Position numbers and translations under genes: made by a program. Positions 33,996 to 43,221 of a DNA stretch of 64,000 nucleotides are shown piece after piece (the first letter of the stretch is position 1; the number at the start of each line of letters is the position of its first letter). Source of the DNA: DASQGA01 sp963722715. Lineage in GTDB: Bacteria > Actinomycetota > Thermoleophilia > Gaiellales > Gaiellaceae. The stretch spans positions 124,001 through 188,000 of the forward strand of contig CAVROA010000008.1 in NCBI GenBank assembly GCA_963722715.1, in the 5' to 3' direction. The notes under the pieces are model-generated. The model was not told where the DNA came from, did no database searches, and saw nothing but the letters and a program-made list of their open reading frames with translations.

Positions 33996-35383
33996 GTGGC
34001 GACCGGGCCGACGAGACGCACGTTTTCCCGCGTGAGCTCGATCGCACGTACCCGCTCATCGACCGGGCGGAGGGCGTCTGGCTCTACGACCGCGAGGGCA
34101 ATGCGTTCCTCGACGCAGTGGGCGGCGGTGCCATGGTCGCGTCGATCGGGCACGGTGTGCCGGAGATCATCGAGGCGGCTCGCGCGCAGGCCGCCCGGGT
34201 CTCGTTCCTCTACAACCAGCAGTTCACCACCGACGCGCAGGAGCTCCTTGCGGACCGCCTGACCGCGCTCGCGCCACCCGGCTTCACCCGCGTCCACTTC
34301 GTCACGGGTGGCGCCGAGGCCAACGAGACGGCCCTTCGGCTCGCGCGGAGCTACCACGTCGAGCGCGGCGAGACCGACCGCTGGCGGATCGTCTCGCCGG
34401 CCCAGGCCTATCACGGGCCCACGGTCGCCACGCTCGCCCTGACCGGCCGGCCCCGCCTCCAGGCGCCCTACGAGCCTTACCTCGCCCAGCATTCGCACAT
34501 CCCGCCTTCCACCTGGCGCTTCGACCCGTCCGGGGAGGCCGCACTTGCAGCGCTCGATGCCGCGCTCGAGGAGGTGGGGCCGGAGACGGTGTCAGCGTTC
34601 TTCTGCGAGCCCGTCAGCGCTGCGGCGCTTCCGGCCTACGCGCCACCCGCTCGCTTCTGGGAGGGTCTGGCGGAGCGGCGGGAGCGGCACGGCTTCCTGA
34701 TCTGCCTCGACGAGGTCGTGACCGGGCTCGGCCGGACCGGCACCTGGTTTGCGGCCGACCGGCTGCCGTTCGTCCCCGACGTGATCACGACGGCCAAGGG
34801 CCTCGGTGCCGGGTACGCGCCGATCGGGGCGATGCTCTGCCGGGAGGAGGTCTACGACGCCGTCGCCGCCGGCTCGCGCGCCTTCGAGCACGGCCACACG
34901 TGGGACGGTGCGCCGCTTCCCTGCGCGGTGGGCCTGGCCGTGCTCGACTACCTGGAGCACCATCAGCTCGTGGAGCGGGTTCGCGATACGGGTCCCCGCC
35001 TTCGCCGGCTGCTCGAGAGCGCCCTGGCCGACTGCGATCTGGTGCGAGAGGTGCGCGGGCATGGCTATTTGCTCGGCATCGACTACGTCGATCCGTCCGA
35101 CGGCGCGTCGTTCCTCGATCCCGCGCTCGGCGTCGCGCGGAAGATCGACGTCGAAGCCCTCGCCCGGGGGCTCGTCGTTTACTCCACCCAGCCGACGGCG
35201 GACGGCTATGCGGGCGACCAGACGCTGATCGCTCCGGCCTTTACGAGCACCGAGGAGGAGCTCAGCCTCGTGGTCGAGCGCATGGCCGAAACCGTTCGTG
35301 CGGTAGAGCAGCGGGTCAAGTCGGACAAGCGCAGTCCCAGCGTGAGATCATCCCGCCCCTCGCGAAACAGGAGGAACCAATGA
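33996..35383 (+). CDS. Class III aminotransferase (PLP-dependent), frameshifted next to start
   Basis: The protein shows the class III pattern EGVWLYDREGNAFLDAVGGG, HFVTGGAEANETALRLA, ICLDEVVTGLGRTG and the PLP Lys in ITTAKGLGAGYAPIGAM. The conserved body (FPRELDRTYPLIDRAEG) lacks any in-frame ATG, GTG or TTG nearby. A GTG at 33996 gives MATGPTRRT and would join the body if the TTTT at 34023-34026 were TTTTT. So a one-base loss in the T run is likely. It may transaminate an amine or omega-amino acid. Its stop overlaps the next ATG by three bases. Confidence 0.82.
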
Positions 35384-37023
35384 GTGAGCAGGCGCAACCC
35401 GGTTCGGCACAGGTCCCTGCAACACGTGGGCTTTTCGTTCGCCAGTCGTCCGGGCTCATCCGCGAGTTCCGTCCCTCCGACGTCTTCATCTTCAACACGC
35501 TCGGCTATGCGCTCGGGCTCGTGCTCGCGGTCGTCCCGACCTTCGCGGCCGGCCTCTGGCCCGAGCAGAACGTCCTCGTCATCGTCACGATCGGAACGCT
35601 CCTGACGTTGGCGAACGCGATGATGTACGGCTACCTCGCCGGCATCTTGCCGCGCTCGGGCGGCGACTACGTCTACCTGAGCCGTGTCGTCCATCCGGGC
35701 CTCGGCTTCACCGCGAACTGGGGCTTCACCTGGTCGCAGTTTCTCGGGCTCGCGCTCTACGCCGCGTTCACGGTCAACTTCGGCCTCGCGGTTGCGCTGG
35801 CCACCCTGGGGAATGCGACCGGGAACGACCGGCTCGTGAGCTGGAGCGAGAGCGTCTCGAAGGACTGGCCGACCTTCCTGATCGGGCTCGGCCTCCTGGC
35901 GGTCACACTCGCGGTCCTGTCGCTCTCGACCCGGATCCTGCGCTGGATCTTCCTGATCGGCATCATCCCTGCCCTCCTCGGCACCTTCGTCACGCTCGGC
36001 GTCCTCTTCACCACGTCGAAGGAGGAGTTCATCCAGAACTTCAACTCGTTCATGGTCGAGCGAGCGGACGGGCAGACCTACCAGGGGATCATCAGCGCGG
36101 CGAACGAAGCGGGCTTCTCGGCAGGTGACGCCACCTTCGTCGGAGCGCTGCTTGCGATCCCGCTCGGCTACTGGATCTACATCGGCTTCACGTACTCCGC
36201 CTACATCGGAGGTGAGGTGAAGCAGGCGTCGCGCACGCAGCCGCGGATGATGCTCCTGACGCTCGGGTTCGCCTACCTGGTCTACATGCTCGCCTTCTGG
36301 CGCTACTACGACGTCGTCGGCAAGGACTTCACGAACTCGGTCGTCTATCTGGACGGGAACACGGACGACGGCTCCGGGATCCCGGTCTCACCGGTGTTGA
36401 ACTTCTTCGCCGGAATCATGACCGACAGCACGTTCCTGAACGTCCTGATCGGGCTCAGCTTCATCCTCTGGCACGCGCTCCTGCTGCTCGTGATCGGGAT
36501 GATCTGCACGCGGAACCTGTTCGCCTGGTCGTTCGACGGGGTGGCGCCGAAGCAGCTCGCGACCGTGGGCGAGCGAACTCACGCGCCGTGGGTCTCCGCG
36601 ATCGTGATCACGGCAATTTCCGCGGTCCTGCTCGCCCTCTACGTCTTCACGAGCTTCTTCACGATCGTGGTCAACTACATCGTCATCTTCTCGGTCGCGT
36701 TCTGGATCGCGAGCTTTGCCGCGATCCTGCTTCCCTACAGGCGTCCCGAGCTCTTCAACCAGGCGCCGGCGGCCGTGCGTCGCCGCATCGCCGGCGTTCC
36801 GATGATCACGTTGCTCGGCTTCGGGAACCTGATTCTCTTCACGCTGATCCTGATCGCGTCCTTCAAGACGCCTGCGTTCAGCGGCCCGACCGGAAACAGG
36901 GCGATCGCCTTCGTGGTCGGAATCTACGTCGTGGGTGCCATCTGGTACTTCATCGCGAGCACGATCCAGAAGCGGCGTGGTGTCGACCTGAACCTCCTCT
37001 ACAAGGAGATCCCACCCGAGTAG
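35380..37023 (+). CDS. APC-superfamily amino acid/amine permease
   Basis: The 547-residue membrane protein starts MSEQAQPGSAQVPATRGLFV after AGGAGGAACC. It has about 12 hydrophobic segments and the APC-like ANAMMYGYLAGILPRSGGDYVYLSRVVHPGLGF. A hydrophilic loop near residue 330 is unusual. With amine-metabolising neighbours it probably imports an amine or amino acid; the substrate is inference. Confidence 0.85.
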   Translation: MSEQAQPGSAQVPATRGLFVRQSSGLIREFRPSDVFIFNTLGYALGLVLAVVPTFAAGLWPEQNVLVIVTIGTLLTLANAMMYGYLAGILPRSGGDYVYLSRVVHPGLGFTANWGFTWSQFLGLALYAAFTVNFGLAVALATLGNATGNDRLVSWSESVSKDWPTFLIGLGLLAVTLAVLSLSTRILRWIFLIGIIPALLGTFVTLGVLFTTSKEEFIQNFNSFMVERADGQTYQGIISAANEAGFSAGDATFVGALLAIPLGYWIYIGFTYSAYIGGEVKQASRTQPRMMLLTLGFAYLVYMLAFWRYYDVVGKDFTNSVVYLDGNTDDGSGIPVSPVLNFFAGIMTDSTFLNVLIGLSFILWHALLLLVIGMICTRNLFAWSFDGVAPKQLATVGERTHAPWVSAIVITAISAVLLALYVFTSFFTIVVNYIVIFSVAFWIASFAAILLPYRRPELFNQAPAAVRRRIAGVPMITLLGFGNLILFTLILIASFKTPAFSGPTGNRAIAFVVGIYVVGAIWYFIASTIQKRRGVDLNLLYKEIPPE

Positions 37024-37024
37024 C

Positions 37025-37969
37025 GTGAAGCTCTTCTACGCAACCGACGTGCACGGATCGGACCGCTGCTTTACGAAGTTCGTGAACGCGGCCGGGTTCT
37101 ACGGGGCGGATGCGATCCTCCTCGGCGGTGACATCACCGGCAAGGCGATCGTGCCGCTGGTCGAGGACGGACCGGGTCGACGGCGTGCGATCTTCCTCGG
37201 CGAGGAGGTGACGGTCGACGGCCCGGAGGCAATCGAAGAGCTCGAGAAGAAGATCGCCAACACCGGCTACTACGCCCACAGGTGCACTGCCGAGGAGGAG
37301 CGGGAGCTCGCGGCGAGCGCCGAGGCGCGAGATGAGCTCTTCATCCGGCTGATCGTCGCCCGGGTCAGACGCTGGGTCGAGCTGGCGGAGGAGCGGCTCG
37401 TGCCCCTCGGCATCCCGTGCTTCGTGAACGCCGGCAACGACGATCCCCGGGAGATCGACGAGGTGATCGACTCGAACAGTCACGTGCAGTTTCTGGAGGG
37501 GCGGGTGGTCGAGCTGCCGGATGGCACCGAGGTCGCGAGCTGCGGCTACGCGAACCGGACGCCCTGGGACTGTCCGCGCGACGTCGAGGAGACGGAGCTT
37601 GCCGAACGCCTCGAGAACGTCGTCTCGCAGGTCAGCGACCCCGAGCGGGCCGTCTTCAACTTCCACTGCCCGCCCTACGACACGGGTATCGACGCGGGCC
37701 CAAAGCTCTCCGCAGACCTGCGTCTCCGCTCCGGGGCCGGCGGGGTCGACATGCACCCGGTCGGGAGCACGGCCTGTCGCTCGGTAATCGAGCGTCACCG
37801 GCCCATGCTCGGGCTCCACGGCCACTTGCACGAGTCCCGCGGCACCTACAAGCTCGGCCCGACCGTGGGCATCAATCCGGGCAGCGAGTACAACGAAGGC
37901 GTCCTTCGGGGCGCGCTGATCGAGATCAAGAAGGGCAAGCTGAAGAGCCACCAGTTCACGACGGGCTGA
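37025..37969 (+). CDS. Calcineurin-like metallophosphoesterase
   Basis: The 314-residue protein (GTG start) has the metal motifs YATDVHGSD, LLGGDITGK, NAGNDDPRE and GLHGHLHESRG with the usual Asp, Asn and His ligands, spaced across one domain. It begins two bases after the permease stop and overlaps the following peptidase gene by one base (TGATG), so all three are likely translated from one mRNA. It may cleave a phosphoester intermediate of this pathway; I cannot name it. Confidence 0.85.
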   Translation: MKLFYATDVHGSDRCFTKFVNAAGFYGADAILLGGDITGKAIVPLVEDGPGRRRAIFLGEEVTVDGPEAIEELEKKIANTGYYAHRCTAEEERELAASAEARDELFIRLIVARVRRWVELAEERLVPLGIPCFVNAGNDDPREIDEVIDSNSHVQFLEGRVVELPDGTEVASCGYANRTPWDCPRDVEETELAERLENVVSQVSDPERAVFNFHCPPYDTGIDAGPKLSADLRLRSGAGGVDMHPVGSTACRSVIERHRPMLGLHGHLHESRGTYKLGPTVGINPGSEYNEGVLRGALIEIKKGKLKSHQFTTG

Positions 37970-39045
37970 TGCCGGGAGCGAGGCCCAGAGCGCGCGAGGC
38001 CGGCGTCGTGATCGGAACGCTGCCGCCCGGCGAGGCGAACGCGATCACGGACGTGCCCGGCGTCCAGGTCGGGCACACGACGCTGATCGAGGGCGACTCC
38101 GTCCGGACCGGCGTCACCGTGATCCTTCCGGGCGAGCGACCCCCCTGCGAGGAGCCGTTCTTTGCCGGGCCGCACCGGCTGAACGGCAACGGCGAGCTGA
38201 CCGGGCTCGAGTGGATCCGGGATTCGGGGTTGCTGACCTCACCGATTGCGCTGACCAATACACATTCCGTCGGCGTCGTCCGCGACGCGCTCATCGCCGC
38301 CGAGGTCGCCTTGCGTGAGGACGACATGGTGTTCTGGAGCCTCCCTGTGGTCGGCGAGACGTGGGACGGCCAGCTGAACGACATCAACGGCTTCCACGTC
38401 CGGCCCGAGCACGTGCAGGCCGCGCTCGACGGGGCCGGCGCCGGTCCGGTGGCGGAGGGGAACGTCGGCAGCGGCACCGGGATGATCTGCCACGGCTTCA
38501 AGGGTGGGATCGGAACGTCCTCGCGCGTCGTCGAGGCGGTGGGCGGGGCGACGGTGGGCGTGCTGGTCCAGGCGAACCACGGCCGGCGCGAGCGGCTTCG
38601 GATCAACGGCGTGGCGGTCGGCGAGGCGATTCCGCCCTCAGAGGTGCCCGAGCCCGGAGCAAACGGAGCCGGCTCGATCATCGCGATCGTGGCGACGGAT
38701 GCACCGCTCCTGCCGGTGCAATGCTCGCGCCTGGCGCAGCGTGTCGCTCTCGGGATCGCGCGGGTCGGGGGGGTTGGAGAGAACTCGAGCGGCGACATCT
38801 TTCTCGCGTTCACGACCGGGAACCGCGGCCTGCCGCCGAGCGAGGGAGACGCAAGCGGTCCCCTGACGGTGCCGGTCGAGATGCTGTCGAATCTCTACAT
38901 CACCAATCTCTTCGACGCGGTCGTCGAGGCGACGGAGGAGGCGATCGTGAACGCCCTGTTCGCGGCCGAGACGATGACGGGCAAGGACGGCACCACCGCT
39001 CATGCCCTTCCGATCGAGCGCACGCTCGAGCTCCTGAAAAGCTAG
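37969..39045 (+). CDS. P1-family (DmpA/S58) aminopeptidase-amidohydrolase
   Basis: The 358-residue protein belongs to the Ntn-like self-processing P1 family: EANAITDVPGVQVGHTTL at the N-terminus, NVGSGTGMICHGFKGG, and GTSSR near residue 183, the site where these enzymes cut themselves and use the new N-terminal Ser/Thr. Relatives are D-aminopeptidases, beta-peptidases and nylon-oligomer hydrolases, so an amide of a short amine-acid conjugate is a likely substrate. It is coupled to the metallophosphoesterase gene. Confidence 0.87.
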   Translation: MPGARPRAREAGVVIGTLPPGEANAITDVPGVQVGHTTLIEGDSVRTGVTVILPGERPPCEEPFFAGPHRLNGNGELTGLEWIRDSGLLTSPIALTNTHSVGVVRDALIAAEVALREDDMVFWSLPVVGETWDGQLNDINGFHVRPEHVQAALDGAGAGPVAEGNVGSGTGMICHGFKGGIGTSSRVVEAVGGATVGVLVQANHGRRERLRINGVAVGEAIPPSEVPEPGANGAGSIIAIVATDAPLLPVQCSRLAQRVALGIARVGGVGENSSGDIFLAFTTGNRGLPPSEGDASGPLTVPVEMLSNLYITNLFDAVVEATEEAIVNALFAAETMTGKDGTTAHALPIERTLELLKS

Positions 39046-39058
39046 GCTCCGCGCCGCC

Positions 39059-40477
39059 GTGGTCGTGCCCCAGCCCGCCCTGCCCGCCTGGTGGCTCGAC
39101 GAGGCGCTCGAAGCCGAGGGCGACACGCCCGAGGCCTCGTCCCTCACGACCGACCTGGACGTGGACGTCGCGATCGTCGGCGGCGGGTACACGGGCTTAT
39201 GGACGGCGCTGGCGCTCAGCGAGCGCGATGCGGGGATCCGTGTCGCGGTGCTCGAGGCCGAGATCGTGGGCTGGGGACCAAGCGGCCGAAACGGAGGATT
39301 CGTCGGTGGGTACTACGGGGGCCTGGACCAGCTCCGGCGGCTCTTCGGCACCGACGGGGCCTTGGCGGTCGCCCGGGCCGGGGCCAGGATCGTGCCGGCG
39401 ATCCGGGAGTTCTCCGAGCAGCGCGGCGAGGACCTCTGGCTGCGCGAGGAGGGATATCTGAGGATTTCCTGCGCCCCGGCGCAGGATGCGGGAATCGACG
39501 CGGTCGTGGACGCCGCCCGCTCGCTCGGGATCGAGGAAGACGTCGTCCAGCCACTCAGCCCTGCCGAGGTCCAGGATCGCTGCCGCTCGCCACGCTTTCG
39601 TCACGGCGTCCTCGTCCGCGACACCGCGACGTTGCAACCCGCGAGACTCGCCCGTGCTCTCCGGCGAGCCGTCCTCGACAAGGGCGTGCCGCTCTACGAG
39701 CGCACCCGCGTCCTCCAGATGGCCGCGGGCTCCCCGAACACACTCGAGACGACCGGTGGGCGGGTCCGAGCGGAGCAGGTCGTCCTCGCCACGAATGCGG
39801 CGCTGACCGGCTGGCGCCCCGTGGCGGGGCGGCTCACGAACTTCGGCAGCTACGTCGTCCTGACCGAACCGGTGCCCGAGCTCCTGGAGGAGATCGGCTG
39901 GACCGGCGGCGAGGCGATCTGCGACGGCCGCATGTTCCTCCACTACTTCCGGACGACGAACGACGGGCGGGTGCTGATGGGAAGCGGCTCGGGCCCGATC
40001 GGAGCCGGAGGCCGGATCGATGCGCGGTTCTCTGACGATGTCGCCACGGCCGGCCGCGCGGCGCGGGGCCTCCGCCGCCTGCTGCCCGCCCTAGCCGGCG
40101 TCGCGCTCGAGCACTCGTGGGGCGGCCCGATCGACGTCTCGGCCGATCACGTCCCGTTCTTCGGAACCGCACCCGGGACGCGCATCCACTACGGCGCCGG
40201 GTACTCGGGCCACGGCGCCGGCCCGAGCTGGATCGGAGCCCAGGTCCTGGCGTCACTCGCGACCGGCGTCGAGGACGAGTGGACGAGCCTGCCGCTGGCG
40301 AACCGGAGCATGCGCTCGCTGCCGCGGGAGCCCTTCCGGCAACTTGGCGGGGCCGCCGTGCGCGCAGCCATCCTCGCTTGTGAGGAAGCCGAGGAAGACG
40401 GCAGACGGGGCCCGCTTCCGGCCCGAGCGGTCGCCGGTCTGCCGCGTCTGCTCGGAATGCAGCTAGGGACTCGCTGA
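39059..40477 (+). CDS. FAD-dependent amine oxidoreductase (DAO/PuuB-like)
   Basis: The 472-residue flavoenzyme (GTG start) shows the FAD fingerprint VAIVGGGYTGLWTALAL near residue 37, GPSGRNGGFVGG, and the C-terminal GAGYSGHGAGPSWIGAQ. It resembles gamma-glutamylputrescine oxidase and related DAO enzymes. Followed by an aminobutyraldehyde-type dehydrogenase and a polyamine-type ABC transporter, it likely oxidises an amine to an aldehyde. Whether the substrate is free or glutamylated is unclear. Confidence 0.85.
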   Translation: MVVPQPALPAWWLDEALEAEGDTPEASSLTTDLDVDVAIVGGGYTGLWTALALSERDAGIRVAVLEAEIVGWGPSGRNGGFVGGYYGGLDQLRRLFGTDGALAVARAGARIVPAIREFSEQRGEDLWLREEGYLRISCAPAQDAGIDAVVDAARSLGIEEDVVQPLSPAEVQDRCRSPRFRHGVLVRDTATLQPARLARALRRAVLDKGVPLYERTRVLQMAAGSPNTLETTGGRVRAEQVVLATNAALTGWRPVAGRLTNFGSYVVLTEPVPELLEEIGWTGGEAICDGRMFLHYFRTTNDGRVLMGSGSGPIGAGGRIDARFSDDVATAGRAARGLRRLLPALAGVALEHSWGGPIDVSADHVPFFGTAPGTRIHYGAGYSGHGAGPSWIGAQVLASLATGVEDEWTSLPLANRSMRSLPREPFRQLGGAAVRAAILACEEAEEDGRRGPLPARAVAGLPRLLGMQLGTR

Positions 40478-40544
40478 ACTTCGACACGAAGTCCAACTAG
40501 AGTTCGCGCCGTCGGCCGTGTGTTCAGGCTTGTTGCCGTGTGTT
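40478..40544 (+). promoter_or_regulatory. Palindrome and 20-bp-spaced direct repeat before the aldehyde dehydrogenase
   Basis: ACTTCGACACGAAGT (40478-40492) is a 6-3-6 perfect inverted repeat right after the oxidase stop codon. GCCGTGTGTT occurs at 40515-40524 and exactly 20 bases later at 40535-40544, two turns of DNA. These are typical of operator sites and may control the next gene. Confidence 0.45.
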
Positions 40545-40588
40545 GCAGGGGCTAGTCTGGCCTCGGTGTAGAAACTGGAGGGAGAGGC

Positions 40589-42031
40589 ATGAGCGTTAGC
40601 GTTGCTCGATACGGGAACTTCGTCGGCGGCGAGGCCGTAGAGGCCGCCGAAGGCGAAACCATGGAAGTTCTGAACCCGGCGACGGGCGAAGTGATCGCCG
40701 AGGTGCCTCGCGGCACACAGGCGGATGTCGACCGCGCGGTCGAGGCCGCGAAGAACGCGATGGTGGCTTGGCGCGACTCGACTCCTGCAGATCGCCAGGG
40801 AATGCTCTTGCAGCTCGCCGACGCGGTCGAGGAGCACGCGGAGGAGCTTGCCCAGGCAGAGTCGCAGAACGTCGGCAAGCCGCTGTCCTACGCCCGGGAC
40901 GAAATCCCGGTGTGCGTGGACAACCTGCGCTTCTTTGCCGGCGCGGCGCGCTGTCTCGAGGGCCGTGCGGCCGGCGAATATCTCCAGGGGTACACGTCGA
41001 TGCTCCGCCGCGAGCCCGTCGGCGTGGTCGGCCAGATCGCGCCGTGGAACTACCCGCTCATGATGGGCATCTGGAAGATCGGTCCCGCGCTTGCGGCCGG
41101 GAACGCCACGATTCTCAAGCCCTCCGAGCAGACGCCGATCACGTCGCTGATGCTCGCCGACTACGCGCGAGAGATCTTCCCGCCGGGCGTCTTCAACGTG
41201 ATCACGGGAGACGGAGAGCCGGTCGGAGCCGGCCTGGTGCGCCATCCGGATGTGCGCATGGTCTCCTTGACCGGCGACGTCGGGACCGGCAAGGAGATCG
41301 CCAAGGCCGCGGCCGAGACGCTGAAGCGCGTCCACCTCGAGCTGGGCGGGAAGGCGCCGGTGATCGTCTTCGACGACGCCGACCCGGCTGCCGTGGCCGA
41401 GGGGATCAAGATCGGCGGCTACTGGAACTCCGGCCAGGACTGCACCGCCGCGTCGCGTATCGTCGCGGGGCCGAAGATCTACGACAAGCTCCTGGAGGAG
41501 CTCGTCCCGGCCGTCGAGTCGCTCCATGTGGGTGATCCCGCCGAGGGCGACGACATCGAGATGGGGCCGGTGATCTCGAAAGCGCAGCAGGAGCGCGTGT
41601 TCGGGTTCCTCGAGCGTGCAAACTCGACGAAGGCCAAGGTCCTCACGGGCGGCGACTCGAACGGCGACCGTGGCTTCTTCGTCAAGCCGACCGTGATCGT
41701 CGACGTCGATCAGACGGACGAGATCGTGCAGCGCGAGGTGTTCGGGCCTGTCGTGACGGTTCAGCGCTTCGCCGACGACGACCAGGCGATCGCCTGGGCG
41801 AACGACGTCGATTACGGGCTCGCGGCGTCGGTCTGGACGCGCGACATCGGCCGCGCGCTGAACGCAGCCAGGAAGCTCGAGTTCGGGACGGTGTGGATCA
41901 ACGACCACATCCCGATGGCGACCGAGATGCCGCACGGCGGCTACAAGCAATCCGGTTACGGCAAGGACATGTCGATCTACGCGGTCGAGGAGTACACCCA
42001 GATCAAGCACGTGATGGCGAAGATCGACTAA
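40589..42031 (+). CDS. Aminobutyraldehyde/betaine-type aldehyde dehydrogenase
   Basis: The 480-residue enzyme starts after GGAGGGAGAGGC. It has QIAPWNYPLMMG, coenzyme ILKPSEQTP, Glu in LELGGKAP, Cys in NSGQDCTAASR and the closing EMPHGGYKQSGYGKDMS common to gamma-aminobutyraldehyde dehydrogenases (PatD/PuuC relatives). It would oxidise an omega-aminoaldehyde from putrescine to the amino acid (GABA). The 110-base gap upstream with repeats suggests its own control. Confidence 0.88.
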   Translation: MSVSVARYGNFVGGEAVEAAEGETMEVLNPATGEVIAEVPRGTQADVDRAVEAAKNAMVAWRDSTPADRQGMLLQLADAVEEHAEELAQAESQNVGKPLSYARDEIPVCVDNLRFFAGAARCLEGRAAGEYLQGYTSMLRREPVGVVGQIAPWNYPLMMGIWKIGPALAAGNATILKPSEQTPITSLMLADYAREIFPPGVFNVITGDGEPVGAGLVRHPDVRMVSLTGDVGTGKEIAKAAAETLKRVHLELGGKAPVIVFDDADPAAVAEGIKIGGYWNSGQDCTAASRIVAGPKIYDKLLEELVPAVESLHVGDPAEGDDIEMGPVISKAQQERVFGFLERANSTKAKVLTGGDSNGDRGFFVKPTVIVDVDQTDEIVQREVFGPVVTVQRFADDDQAIAWANDVDYGLAASVWTRDIGRALNAARKLEFGTVWINDHIPMATEMPHGGYKQSGYGKDMSIYAVEEYTQIKHVMAKID

Positions 42032-42073
42032 CCCGAAGAAATGCAAACGCACCACTCTGGGGTACGAGACCCT

Positions 42074-42118
42074 TCGCTGCGCTCGGGAGGAGGATGACCA
42101 GCCTCCCGAGCGCAGCGA
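42074..42118 (+). promoter_or_regulatory. 17-bp perfect hairpin enclosing the potA-like start codon
   Basis: TCGCTGCGCTCGGGAGG (42074-42090) pairs fully with CCTCCCGAGCGCAGCGA (42102-42118); the loop (42091-42101) holds the ATG at 42094 and the stem holds GGGAGG of the ribosome site. Such a structure would hide the site. The sequence TTCGCTGCGCTC also resembles the dispersed self-complementary repeats common in bacterial genomes, so it may be a repeat element. The next GTG start at 42157 avoids it. Confidence 0.7.
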
Positions 42119-43221
42119 CGTCCGCGTCCCCTGAGCAGGAACACCCAGGTCAGGGGGTGGCCGCCGACGTCCGCCTCGAGAACGTCACCAAGCGCTTCGA
42201 CGACGTCGTCGCGGTCAACGATCTCTCCCTCGCGGTCGAACACGGCCGTTTCTTCGCCCTGCTCGGCCCCTCGGGCTGCGGCAAGACGACCACGCTCCGG
42301 ATGATCGGCGGCTTCGAGGAACCGACCGCAGGCACGATTTACCTCGGCGACTCCGATGTCACGGGCCGCCCGCCGTACAAGCGGGACGTCAACACCGTCT
42401 TTCAGAGCTATGCGCTCTTCCCGCACCTCTCGATCTTCGAGAACGTCGCCTTCGGCCTCCGCCGCCGCGGCGTCAAGGGAGGAGACCTCAAGTCCCGGGT
42501 CGGGAAGATCCTCGAGCTCGTGCAGCTCGGCGGCTACGAGAAGCGCAAGCCGCAGCAGCTCTCCGGTGGCCAGGCACAGCGGGTCGCCCTGGCTCGCGCG
42601 CTCGTCAACAGCCCTCGCGTGCTCTTGCTGGACGAGCCGCTCGGTGCCCTCGATCTGAAGCTGCGAAAGGAGATGCAGCTCTTCATCAAGGGGCTGCAGA
42701 GCGACCTCGGGATCACCTTCATCCACGTCACCCATGACCAGGAAGAGGCGATGACGATGGCCGACTCGATCGCGGTCATGAACGCGGGCAGGATCGAGCA
42801 GCTCGGGGCTCCGACCGAGTTGTACGAGCATCCCAAAACAGCATTCGTCGCAGGGTTTCTCGGCGTTTCGAACCTGCTGCGAGGGGAGGCCGACGGCAAC
42901 GGAGGCGTGCGCCTCCACGACGGCACGGTCGTCCGCGCACCCGCGGCCGGGACCAGCGGGCCGGTGGCCGTCGGGATCAGGCCGGAGAAGATCAGCATCG
43001 GCGGGGGCGCCGACAACACCCTTCCGGGCGTCGTCAAGGAACGAGCCTATATCGGCGTCTCGACCCAGTACATCGTCGAGACGGCGGCCGGCCCGGTCAC
43101 CGTGTACGTCCAGAATGCCGACCCGGGCGTCGGGTCGAACCAGGCAGGCGACCGCGTCACGCTCGGTTGGAGCGCGGACGCAACGTTCGTAGTCCAAGAC
43201 GAGGAGGACACCCATGCTTGA
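42094..43221 (+). CDS. potA: Polyamine-type ABC transporter ATPase (PotA-like)
   Basis: The 375-residue ATPase has Walker A GPSGCGKTTT, Q loop FQSYALFP, signature LSGGQAQRVALARAL, Walker B VLLLDEPLG and H loop HVTHDQEEAM, then a TOBE regulatory domain typical of PotA. ATG at 42094 is drawn, but the first 20 residues are poorly conserved-looking and a GTG at 42157 (VAADVRLENV) is an equally good start. It is first in a potA-D-B-C order with overlaps, and energises uptake of a polyamine or similar cation. Confidence 0.9.
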   Translation: MTSLPSAATSASPEQEHPGQGVAADVRLENVTKRFDDVVAVNDLSLAVEHGRFFALLGPSGCGKTTTLRMIGGFEEPTAGTIYLGDSDVTGRPPYKRDVNTVFQSYALFPHLSIFENVAFGLRRRGVKGGDLKSRVGKILELVQLGGYEKRKPQQLSGGQAQRVALARALVNSPRVLLLDEPLGALDLKLRKEMQLFIKGLQSDLGITFIHVTHDQEEAMTMADSIAVMNAGRIEQLGAPTELYEHPKTAFVAGFLGVSNLLRGEADGNGGVRLHDGTVVRAPAAGTSGPVAVGIRPEKISIGGGADNTLPGVVKERAYIGVSTQYIVETAAGPVTVYVQNADPGVGSNQAGDRVTLGWSADATFVVQDEEDTHA

